Source: a virus
Length of the DNA stretch: 64,000 bases
Direction: 5' to 3' (one strand)
Virus record (IMG/VR): IMGVR_UViG_3300023116_008583
Coordinates: 1 to 64,000 of that record
The notes beneath the pieces are model-generated. The model did not search any database. It had not been told where the DNA came from and saw only the letters and a program-made list of their open reading frames with translations. This document shows positions 28,490 through 35,741 of the stretch, in pieces. Made by a program: the position numbers and the translations under genes. How positions within the stretch are numbered: position 1 is the stretch's first letter; each line of letters opens with the position of its first letter.

Positions 28490-28637
28490 TCTAAATCCAG
28501 AAATCTTAAGAGTTATGTTAATGGCTGCTATTATAGAGCTAGAGGAAACTAAAAGAAAGAATTCTTTATACTCTGTGCTTATACCCTTTATGTTTACAGT
28601 AGGCCTAGGCGTAGGCTTCTACATTGGAATTTCATAA
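28473..28637 (+). CDS. 54-residue single-pass membrane protein
   Basis: A short frame from TTG at 28473, overlapping the end of the Smr-like gene by 17 bases, with AGGAG at 28462-28466 (7-base gap). The product has a charged N-terminal half (IIELEETKRKNS) and a hydrophobic C-terminal half of about 20 residues ending in FYIGIS, a likely transmembrane helix. It fills a stretch otherwise without a gene. Function unknown; very small membrane proteins in phages are often lysis or exclusion factors. Confidence 0.5.
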   Translation: MLPPDNLNPEILRVMLMAAIIELEETKRKNSLYSVLIPFMFTVGLGVGFYIGIS

Positions 28638-28650
28638 TTTTGGAGAAAAA

Positions 28651-29088
28651 ATGAAAGTTTATATCGCATCACCTTTTTTCAATCCTAAGCAAGTTGATCA
28701 AGTCGAGTTTATGAAGAATGCTTTGACTGCAACTGGTCATGAGTATTTTAGTCCAAAGGATTTTTTCGTTCTCAAACCAAATGCAACTCAAGAAGATCGT
28801 CAACGCATCTTTGATGTGAACTGCGAAAAGATTCAGTGGGCTGATTTTGTTCTTTGCAATACTGAGGCAAAAGATCTCGGTACTATTTGGGAAGCAGGAT
28901 ATGCTTATGGCATCAATAAGCCTGTTGTTTTCTTTGCAGAAGGTCTCCCGGATGGAAAGTTCAATGTGATGCTTAGTGAAGCAGGACAATCTGTTAATAC
29001 GACCAGAGATCAGCTTGTCGATTATCTAGACCGTGTAAATGAATCTGGAGAGCTTATAATTGAACAGTACACGGGGTTCACGCAGTAA
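28651..29088 (+). CDS. Nucleoside 2-deoxyribosyltransferase-like protein
   Basis: 145 residues from the ATG at 28651, chosen because GGAG lies 8 bases before it. Family marks are MKVYIASPFF, the Asp-containing IQWADFVLCNTEAKDLGTIWEAGYAYG (catalytic Glu/nucleotide region) and a following KPVVFF. Enzymes of this family move deoxyribose between bases or hydrolyse deoxynucleotides. Probably nucleotide salvage; it lies in the nucleotide-metabolism block. Confidence 0.78.
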   Translation: MKVYIASPFFNPKQVDQVEFMKNALTATGHEYFSPKDFFVLKPNATQEDRQRIFDVNCEKIQWADFVLCNTEAKDLGTIWEAGYAYGINKPVVFFAEGLPDGKFNVMLSEAGQSVNTTRDQLVDYLDRVNESGELIIEQYTGFTQ

Positions 29089-29090
29089 GC

Positions 29091-29414
29091 ATGAAACACG
29101 ACATCATTACTGAAGAAAATGCGGATAGATTTAAAGGACAGACTCAAATGCCTAATTTGATCCTGTACCCTATTAAGAAAATTGATGACAATATTTTTGA
29201 AGTAGTGAAAAAGGAAACAATGGTTTTTTGGGGAAACAAAGAAGGCAATAGTATCAAGTCTTCTAATGTGTCTCTGAAATCCATTGGAAAGTTTGACGGC
29301 GAGTTGAGTGAGGCTTTACAAGTTTTAAAATCAACGCTTCCACCGTCTCAGGCCTTCCTAATACACGTGGAAGGAAATAATATTAGCAGGGCAATGATTC
29401 CCCTGAGAAAGTAA
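29091..29414 (+). CDS. Hypothetical protein
   Basis: 107 residues, mixed β/α, without signal peptide or recognised motif. Starts 2 bases after the deoxyribosyltransferase-like gene, so it belongs to the same transcript. Confidence 0.6.
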   Translation: MKHDIITEENADRFKGQTQMPNLILYPIKKIDDNIFEVVKKETMVFWGNKEGNSIKSSNVSLKSIGKFDGELSEALQVLKSTLPPSQAFLIHVEGNNISRAMIPLRK

Positions 29415-29422
29415 GAAATTTT

Positions 29423-29776
29423 ATGAATGTCAGCGAAACAAAAAGCGCTTTAATTGAAGCACATGAACAACTTTGTTCGTTTGCGAAGTCTCTTCATGTC
29501 TTAGGTTTTAAAGATGATGATTATTTTGATTTCGAATTTGAGTGGATCCAGATGTGTGTAGGTTTGTGCGAAATCTATTCCACCAGCACAGACGAGTTTG
29601 TAAAAAATCGAGCACTAAAGAAGATCAATTCGATCATCGGCAATGAAGATTCAGATAATCAACTTTCTTTTGATTTCGCTACATCTGCTAAGTCTAATCC
29701 GATTAAAGCAGTTCGTGCAACTAAAGAAAACACCATGCCTTTTGATTTTGAGAGCGTAAATTTCATTGACGACTAA
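29423..29776 (+). CDS. Hypothetical acidic protein
   Basis: 117 residues. The N-terminal ~75 residues are helical and acidic with several aromatics; the rest is polar and probably flexible. Not recognised. Its end overlaps the next start. Confidence 0.6.
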   Translation: MNVSETKSALIEAHEQLCSFAKSLHVLGFKDDDYFDFEFEWIQMCVGLCEIYSTSTDEFVKNRALKKINSIIGNEDSDNQLSFDFATSAKSNPIKAVRATKENTMPFDFESVNFIDD

Positions 29777-29966
29777 CGAAAGAAAGCCTATTTTGGAAGA
29801 TGAGAGCATTCTTTGGCCCGGAACAAAGATCGTGGTTAAAGAAACCAAGGAGCAAGGAATAATCTTGCACTCTCTCAGATACGGTGAAACTTATTCCGTT
29901 CAAACACCCTCAGGTAACGTTTTAACTCTTAAGAAAACAGATATGGAGATCATGTCATGCGAGTAA
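29766..29966 (+). CDS. Small SH3-like hypothetical protein
   Basis: 66 residues from TTG, overlapping genes at both ends. The middle (PGTKIVVKETKEQGIILH and following β-strands) has the look of a small β-barrel (KOW/SH3-like) but this is a guess from pattern. Function unknown. Confidence 0.5.
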   Translation: MTTNERKPILEDESILWPGTKIVVKETKEQGIILHSLRYGETYSVQTPSGNVLTLKKTDMEIMSCE

Positions 29967-30928
29967 TGATTACAGGTGAAGAAGGATTTATCGCAAAGAA
30001 TCTACCTGCCTCTTTTGATGCTCTTGGGCACGAGTTTGTTCCGTTTTTGAACAACAAGAATTTGGTGTGCCTTGATACGGGCGAACCTTGTGTGTATAGA
30101 AACACAGAAGATGACTGGGCTAGAGAGTTATCTGCCAACGAAATTGATTTAGTAGTGCACAATGCTGCGGTTGTGGGAACTGATGTTGTTGCCCTTAACA
30201 GTTCTGAGTCTACGCAATCTAATGTGACAGGAACATACAATATTTGTAGAGCTGCAAAAAAATTGAATATTCCAGTTTGCTATATCGGAACTACAGTGAT
30301 TTACGATACAGCTGCATATCAAAGAAACGTCATTCACGAAACGTCAGCGAGATTTCCAAGAACTCTTTATGGAATTCAAAAAAGAGCATCTGAAGATATC
30401 GTGATGTCAGTTTGCAAGGACTATAATATCGTGAGGCCTCTGTTTGCTTACGGAGGTGTCGGCGACATGAACAGCCTAATATCGAAGACTTTTTATGCTG
30501 CTACTAAGGGTGTAGAACAAATAGATATGTTTCTTGACCCAGCTAAAGTCAAGGATTACATGCATGTTGAAGATTTCTGCGATGGAGTTGCACTAGCGTG
30601 TCACAACCAGGCATGGGGCACTAGTTTTAATATCGCTGCAGAAAACCCCTATGATACTCGAGAAATCGTAAGGGTGATGGAAAGAGTTTCAAAATTAGAT
30701 TTGATGCATAAGATAAAATGGCATCCCGAAACTGACTATCTTGGGAATCACAGACTGTCTTCAGAAAAGTTTAAGTTAGCGTTTAACTGGAAACCTAAGT
30801 ATACCCTCAAGTCAGGAATTCAAGCAGCTTGGAATTCAATCTCAGCTTCTGAAGATACAAGCTATGATCCTCTTAAATACCTGAACGAAGCAAAAGAAAA
30901 AGGTGTAGATCTAACTCAATTTTACTAG
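29957..30928 (+). CDS. NAD-dependent epimerase/dehydratase (extended SDR)
   Basis: 323 residues. Rossmann nucleotide site MITGEEGFIAKN at the N-terminus, Thr-Thr near the active site (IGTTVIYD) and catalytic Tyr-Lys in LYGIQKRASEDI. It is typical of nucleotide-sugar epimerases, dehydratases or GDP-fucose-synthase-like enzymes. Substrate unknown. A second such gene lies at 41215. Possible roles are modification of host surface sugars or glycosylation of phage DNA or proteins. Confidence 0.85.
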   Translation: MRVMITGEEGFIAKNLPASFDALGHEFVPFLNNKNLVCLDTGEPCVYRNTEDDWARELSANEIDLVVHNAAVVGTDVVALNSSESTQSNVTGTYNICRAAKKLNIPVCYIGTTVIYDTAAYQRNVIHETSARFPRTLYGIQKRASEDIVMSVCKDYNIVRPLFAYGGVGDMNSLISKTFYAATKGVEQIDMFLDPAKVKDYMHVEDFCDGVALACHNQAWGTSFNIAAENPYDTREIVRVMERVSKLDLMHKIKWHPETDYLGNHRLSSEKFKLAFNWKPKYTLKSGIQAAWNSISASEDTSYDPLKYLNEAKEKGVDLTQFY

Positions 30929-30940
30929 AGTAGAAATAAA

Positions 30941-32101
30941 TTGTCAAAAGAGCTTCCCGATAATGTAATTCCTTTTCCTTTGGAAAAAGTAAATCCTCCA
31001 AAAAAGGAAATGTTTTATCATGACATCATTAAGACAAAAACTGCGTCGGAAATGTCTGATGAAGAGCTAGTTTTTTGTCTTCTCAACACTCCAATTTCTT
31101 CTCTTGGCGACGCATACGATGAAAAATTTTGGTCTAGAAGAATTTCCTTGCTGATCAAAGTAGGTGTTTCGCTAGATCACCCAGATATCGTTGATGTTTT
31201 TGATAACGTAGAGCCTGAAGATGAAGTTCAAGCAGAAAAGCATCGCTTTGATATCTGTGTTTCTAGAGGGAATAAAATAGTAACGATCTGTGAGCTCAAA
31301 TGTCTCTCAGAAATCTCTGAAAACCAGCTTGAAAAATATAGCAAAAAGCTTGAGACCAGGAAGTCCAGTTCAGCCCCTAGATATTTGATCTCTTTGTTTG
31401 ACCCGAACTATGATCAAGTACCTAATCAATGGAAAGATATATCACTCTGTTATTTTGCAGAAGCGTTTAGAGAGATCTCGGAAGTCTTAGTTCGAAATCC
31501 TGCTATCGCGAATGACTTTTTAAACTGTCATGATTTTTTAATTCTTGTTGATGAGCTTGCATATAGATTTGACACAGACATGGATCCTTTTGACAACGAC
31601 TCTGCAGATTTGACCAGAATGAAAGACATAGCGCTTAGGACTGACTTTTTTAAGCCCTTAGACAGGATCGTCCAGCAAGTATGCGCATCTGCAGCTTGCA
31701 AACTGCTTGATAAAAACAACCAAGATTTCTTTCTCCAAACAGGAAATACTCGGGGTAACAATTACTTCAATATCTTTACAAACGTGGAGGGAGTTGAAGT
31801 GGGAGTGCAGTTTCAAAATGGTGCATTAAAACTGTATAGAAACAGTCAAAAAGATACCCCAGAATTAAATGAAGTCCTGAGCAGAATTGCAAATTTCATA
31901 TCGAAGTCAGAAAGATCATTCTCGTCAGATAAAGGTAAAGGTTTTAGATCTATCCGGCTAAACGATCTAAAGAACAAGTGTGATGCCTGGACAGTCAATG
32001 GGAAAAAGCAGATAATAAAAACTTGCTTTGAAGGAATTGTTTTACTCAATTCTATCACATGTAAAAACAAGATCTTTAAGGTAGAATCATTACATGATTA
32101 A
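30941..32101 (+). CDS. PD-(D/E)XK nuclease-like protein
   Basis: 386 residues from TTG. A PD-(D/E)XK core is suggested by D104 (RFDICV), then E118-L-K120 (ICELKC) and a following helix with Gln (ENQLEKYSKKLE). The C-terminal ~130 residues form an unrecognised β/α domain. It overlaps the downstream helicase gene by 8 bases, so a nuclease and a helicase are co-translated. That suggests a joint DNA-processing role. No family beyond the nuclease fold can be given. Confidence 0.6.
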   Translation: MSKELPDNVIPFPLEKVNPPKKEMFYHDIIKTKTASEMSDEELVFCLLNTPISSLGDAYDEKFWSRRISLLIKVGVSLDHPDIVDVFDNVEPEDEVQAEKHRFDICVSRGNKIVTICELKCLSEISENQLEKYSKKLETRKSSSAPRYLISLFDPNYDQVPNQWKDISLCYFAEAFREISEVLVRNPAIANDFLNCHDFLILVDELAYRFDTDMDPFDNDSADLTRMKDIALRTDFFKPLDRIVQQVCASAACKLLDKNNQDFFLQTGNTRGNNYFNIFTNVEGVEVGVQFQNGALKLYRNSQKDTPELNEVLSRIANFISKSERSFSSDKGKGFRSIRLNDLKNKCDAWTVNGKKQIIKTCFEGIVLLNSITCKNKIFKVESLHD

Positions 32102-33734
32102 AACAGAAGACTGGATCGATTACTTTCCTCACGAAAAACCCAGGCCTGTGCAAGAAGATGCCATCAACAGGATCTTGAATTCGTTTTTATCCTCTGATAA
32201 AAAGTTTTTCATAGCTGAAATGGGTACGGGCTGCGGAAAGTCGGCAATTGGCGTCACAGTTGCTAGATATCTTAACTATGTTGTCAACGAAGACATTGAA
32301 GGATTTGGAAGAGGAGCGTATTTTGTTACTACCCAAAAGATTCTCCAGGACCAGTACGTAAAAGATTTCGGGGGCTATGGCCCTATGAGAAGCATAAAAT
32401 CTGCGTCAAATTACCAGTGCGTCTTTCACAAGAACAATAGTTGTGCAGAATCTCAGGCGATGCTAAGGTCTGTTGAGAAAGATACACCTTTCTTTAAGAC
32501 CTGCTCAGGACACTGCACTTATAGGAAAAATAAAGATGACTTCTTGAAGTCCCCAGAGTCAGTCGTTAACTTTCCGTATTTTTTAACTGAAGCAACTTAT
32601 AATGGAAAAATTACTCCTCGAAATTTTCTTGTACTTGATGAGTCTCATAATGCTGAGCAGGAGCTCTCAAGATTTATTGAGATTGCAATTTCTGAGAGAT
32701 TTGTAAAAAGCACTCTAAAGATGAACTGGCTGGGAGAAAAGAGTCAGCTTAACTCTTTCTTGTGGGTTAGAGATAAATACTTTCCAAAAGTCAAAGATCG
32801 CTTAAGTCACGTTGAAGGAATACTTAAAAAGTTTGAAGGGCTTAAAGAGAAGCTTGAAGAATTTGCTGGTTTTGCCAGACAACATGATATGCTAAAATCT
32901 CATGTTGATAGACTGACTACTTTTATTAGACACTACGATAAAGAGAACTGGGTCTGTGAATATGACTCAGGGTATGGTCGAAAGCTAGCAAAGGTTGTGT
33001 TCAAGCCTGTAGATGTGTCAGATTTTGCCAAGGACTATTTGCTTAGGCTTGGGCACAGAACTCTTTTGATGTCTGCTACTATCGTCAATCACAAGTCTTT
33101 TTGTAGGTCTTTGGGAATCTCCTTGAGTGAAACTGAGTTTATCTCAACTCCTTCTCCTTTTCCCAAAGAAGGCCGGCCAATAGTTGAGCTTCTCGTTGGC
33201 AAGATGAATGCTAAAGAGATAGACAATACCCTTCCGGTGCTAGCACAAACCGTAGAAGAGATCTTGAAAATGCATCCTGATGAAAAGGGTATCATTCACT
33301 GCCACACTTTTAAGATTGCAAAATATCTTTGGGAAAATGTAGGTGAAGGAAATGATAGGCTCCTTTTGCACGATACAGACACGAGAGATGAAGTTCTTCA
33401 GCAGCACATGAGAGCAGAAGAACCCACAGTCCTACTCAGTCCTTCAATGCAGGAAGGTGTAGATCTTAGGGGTGATTATTCGAGATTCCAGATTATTTGT
33501 AAAGTACCTTTTCCGTATCTCGGAGACAAGGTGGTAAAAAAGCGGATGTCCAAGTGGCCTGAGTGGTATTCGACTCAGACAGCAAAAACTGTGATACAGG
33601 CAGTGGGACGCAGTGTAAGATCTGAGGACGATCATGCAGTTACATATATCTTAGACGAAGGCTGGCGATACTTTTACAATCGTCACAAGGAATACTTCCC
33701 GCAAGACTTCAGAGAGTGTTTGCAAAGGTACTAA
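32094..33734 (+). CDS. Fe-S cluster helicase, DinG/XPD type
   Basis: 546 residues. Walker A MGTGCGKSA at 43-51 and a DESH box (D182-E183-S184-H185). Between them are four Cys (C109, C117, C137, C141) in the place of the XPD/DinG iron-sulphur cluster. C-terminal motifs include LLSPSMQEGVDLRGD and VIQAVGRSVRS. Such helicases unwind 5'-3' and act in repair or on DNA-RNA hybrids. Co-translated with the upstream nuclease-like gene. Confidence 0.88.
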   Translation: MIKTEDWIDYFPHEKPRPVQEDAINRILNSFLSSDKKFFIAEMGTGCGKSAIGVTVARYLNYVVNEDIEGFGRGAYFVTTQKILQDQYVKDFGGYGPMRSIKSASNYQCVFHKNNSCAESQAMLRSVEKDTPFFKTCSGHCTYRKNKDDFLKSPESVVNFPYFLTEATYNGKITPRNFLVLDESHNAEQELSRFIEIAISERFVKSTLKMNWLGEKSQLNSFLWVRDKYFPKVKDRLSHVEGILKKFEGLKEKLEEFAGFARQHDMLKSHVDRLTTFIRHYDKENWVCEYDSGYGRKLAKVVFKPVDVSDFAKDYLLRLGHRTLLMSATIVNHKSFCRSLGISLSETEFISTPSPFPKEGRPIVELLVGKMNAKEIDNTLPVLAQTVEEILKMHPDEKGIIHCHTFKIAKYLWENVGEGNDRLLLHDTDTRDEVLQQHMRAEEPTVLLSPSMQEGVDLRGDYSRFQIICKVPFPYLGDKVVKKRMSKWPEWYSTQTAKTVIQAVGRSVRSEDDHAVTYILDEGWRYFYNRHKEYFPQDFRECLQRY

Positions 33735-33737
33735 TCA

Positions 33738-34055
33738 ATGGATCAGGCTGAATGCAATAGACAGAAACTAGTCAGCATAAGCCTCGGGGATCTAATCAAG
33801 CTTGAACCTAAGAAAGTTAGAGTAGATAGAATATCAAAGCCCTGTCTTTGGAAGCCGATAAAGGTTGTTACCTGGAACGAAGATCTAAGCTTTTTTTATA
33901 GCGGCTTATACACAGAGATCACGTCAGGAATAGTAGTTAAGAAGCACATGTACACTATGTGGCACGGAAAGCTGTTCCAAGGCGTGGAGATAATGACGTC
34001 TGAAGGATCTGCGATGCTTAACATCAATGATTTTAAAAACGTAAAAATTGTCTAA
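33738..34055 (+). CDS. Hypothetical protein
   Basis: 105 residues, basic N-terminus and β-rich middle with many aromatics. Unrecognised. It is followed at once by a terminator-type hairpin, so it is probably the last gene of the helicase operon. Confidence 0.6.
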   Translation: MDQAECNRQKLVSISLGDLIKLEPKKVRVDRISKPCLWKPIKVVTWNEDLSFFYSGLYTEITSGIVVKKHMYTMWHGKLFQGVEIMTSEGSAMLNINDFKNVKIV

Positions 34056-34084
34056 AAAGCTCGCTGTTTTTGGTAGGCTTTTTT
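34054..34084 (+). terminator. Terminator hairpin AAAAAGC...GCTTTTTT
   Basis: AAAAAGC (34054-34060) pairs with GCTTTTT (34077-34083), with a 16-base loop and a run of T. The stem begins in the stop codon of the upstream gene. The A-rich left arm could let it work in both directions. Confidence 0.7.
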
Positions 34085-34116
34085 ATTTTAAAAAGAAGCC
34101 AATATTTACAATTGAT

Positions 34117-34401
34117 ATGCTTCCATCCTTTCCCTACTTCGATTTTGACGTGTTCAAAAAAACCTCCTATAGGGACTTGTATTTCGGCAATATTATCAAA
34201 AATGTTCAGAAAGAGAGTCTTAAAGATCCAGGATTCATGAACCCAAGAGTCAAGAATCTTTTGCAAGACATAGACGCAGTCAGCGCCGAACTAGAATCCT
34301 ACGCTTTGCAAAATCCACTTGCAGCACCACCGCCTGAGACCAAGAAGAAGGTAGATGAAATATACGCAACAGCAAAGCGCTTAAGAGTTTATCCTGATTA
34401 A
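34117..34401 (+). CDS. Small hypothetical protein
   Basis: 95 residues if started at the ATG at 34117. The frame stays open to a TTG at 34048, but that start lies inside the upstream gene and would put the terminator hairpin in the coding region, so the later ATG is preferred. A C-terminal segment (about 50-80) is Ala/Pro/Glu-rich (ALQNPLAAPPPETKKKVDEIY). No function recognised. Confidence 0.55.
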   Translation: MLPSFPYFDFDVFKKTSYRDLYFGNIIKNVQKESLKDPGFMNPRVKNLLQDIDAVSAELESYALQNPLAAPPPETKKKVDEIYATAKRLRVYPD

Positions 34402-34403
34402 GA

Positions 34404-34418
34404 CATACTTATTCACGT
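34404..34418 (+). promoter_or_regulatory. CATACTTA-type motif abutting the site-2 protease start
   Basis: CATACTTATTCACGT directly precedes the ATG at 34419, without a Shine-Dalgarno. It is close in sequence and position to the element before 10655. If TACTTA is a -10 element, the transcript would start at or next to the A of the ATG, giving leaderless mRNA. Confidence 0.35.
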
Positions 34419-35225
34419 ATGATTACTTTTATTTTAATACTTCTTGTACTTATTGGGATTCATGAGCTTGGCCATCTGGTTGCCGGGCATCTGCTTAAAG
34501 TGCAGCCTAAAGTTTTCTCTATCGGGTTCGGTCCTGCGCTTCTAAAATGGAAGTGGAAGGGCACGATTTGGAAACTCAGCCTGTTCCCCTTGGGCGGATA
34601 CGTTAGGTTTAAAGGTGATCAAGATTTAGATTCAACAGACCCGACTACTTTTTGGGGATGTGCTCCGTGGCGCAGAGCTGCAATCGCTTTCGCAGGCCCA
34701 GCAGTCAATCTGATCTTTCCGTTCTTTCTGTACTTTTTCTACGCGTGGGGTCATGAGGTCCCTCGAGGTCCAAATGATATTCCTCCTCCGCCCGGAGCGC
34801 AAGTCGCAACGATAGATGCTCCTTGGGCTGCTAATATCTCGTGGAGAATCACGACAAACATGTACGGCGCAATGCACGAGGGTGTGAAAGAGATGGTAAC
34901 AAAGGCACCCACACAAGACACCTTGGGTGGCCCAGTGATGATCTACGAGATGTCAAAGGCGGCAGAAGAAACGACTGTAAAACAAAAAGATATGGGACAC
35001 GTGATCGATCTTTTAGCAATGCTTAGTATCAATCTCGGTTTCTTAAATTTACTTCCTATACCCGCGCTTGATGGAAGCCACATCGTGCTATCTGGTGTAG
35101 AAACTGTGACCAGAAAAAAGATATCATATAAAACTCGCATGAGACTTACAATGGTGGGCGTTGTTATGCTGCTCTCAATCATGGCCTTCGCGATCTACTC
35201 AGATATCGCTAGATACTTTCTGTAG
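34419..35225 (+). CDS. Site-2-type (M50/RseP-like) intramembrane metalloprotease
   Basis: 268 residues. The zinc site HELGH is at residues 15-19 in the first membrane helix. FPLGGYVRFKGD follows, then a second hydrophobic stretch (AIAFAGPAVNLIFPFF), and the third zinc ligand Asp218 in LLPIPALDGSH. This is the RseP/YluC layout, but the region that holds PDZ domains in RseP is only ~60 residues, so no full PDZ fits. These enzymes cut transmembrane anti-sigma factors and leftover signal peptides. A phage copy could rewire host envelope stress signalling or trim phage membrane proteins. No obvious substrate is seen. Confidence 0.88.
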   Translation: MITFILILLVLIGIHELGHLVAGHLLKVQPKVFSIGFGPALLKWKWKGTIWKLSLFPLGGYVRFKGDQDLDSTDPTTFWGCAPWRRAAIAFAGPAVNLIFPFFLYFFYAWGHEVPRGPNDIPPPPGAQVATIDAPWAANISWRITTNMYGAMHEGVKEMVTKAPTQDTLGGPVMIYEMSKAAEETTVKQKDMGHVIDLLAMLSINLGFLNLLPIPALDGSHIVLSGVETVTRKKISYKTRMRLTMVGVVMLLSIMAFAIYSDIARYFL

Positions 35226-35231
35226 ACTGTC

Positions 35232-35645
35232 GTGAGAAATCTTTTAATAATAGTAGCTTCTTTCGCCCTGATAAGCCTAGGTTGGTTTGCACCGTCCAAC
35301 CCTTCTGCTAAGCTTGTTGTTCAAGGGCATGATCACACTTGGGTTGGAAGCTACGCCAAGGTTAGTTTGAAAATTATACCTCCAAAAAGTCTCCAACTTA
35401 AGGAAGACGCGCCACTAAGATTAAAAATTGCTGTGACGCCTAATCTAACAACTTCTCCGGATATATTGCGCGCAAAACAAGAAAATTTTGTACAGGGAGT
35501 CGCGATGTTCAACTTCCTTGTCAGAGGTGCAAAACCAGGTCTTGGCAAGGTAACAGTTGATGTCTCATACTTTCTGTGCTCAGACACAATCTGCAAGAGA
35601 TACACTGACACAATCAGCCATCCGGTTTACGTCAAAAAAGACTAA
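35232..35645 (+). CDS. Secreted periplasmic protein, DsbD-N-like
   Basis: 137 residues from GTG. Residues 1-20 form a signal-type hydrophobic segment (LLIIVASFALISLGWFA). The rest is β-rich with two Cys spaced CSDTIC near residue 116, a pattern like the disulphide-carrying N-terminal domain of DsbD and related periplasmic Ig-fold proteins. Begins 6 bases after the site-2 protease gene, suggesting they act together in the envelope. The Dsb link is tentative. Confidence 0.55.
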   Translation: MRNLLIIVASFALISLGWFAPSNPSAKLVVQGHDHTWVGSYAKVSLKIIPPKSLQLKEDAPLRLKIAVTPNLTTSPDILRAKQENFVQGVAMFNFLVRGAKPGLGKVTVDVSYFLCSDTICKRYTDTISHPVYVKKD

Positions 35646-35695
35646 TTTTTAAAATTTGGCTTCATGGAAACCCGTCCTTTGAGGCAGGCTTTCTT

Positions 35696-35724
35696 GTGTA
35701 AATCTCATTTCTTCTGCGTATAAT
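35696..35724 (+). promoter_or_regulatory. Promoter candidate, GTGTAA-N17-TATAAT, upstream of dnaE
   Basis: GTGTAA (35696-35701), 17-base spacer, TATAAT (35719-35724), then an AGGAG ribosome site before the GTG start at 35742. Same form as the elements at 8800 and 57354. Confidence 0.6.
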
Positions 35725-35741
35725 AACTGCAGGAGAAACAA

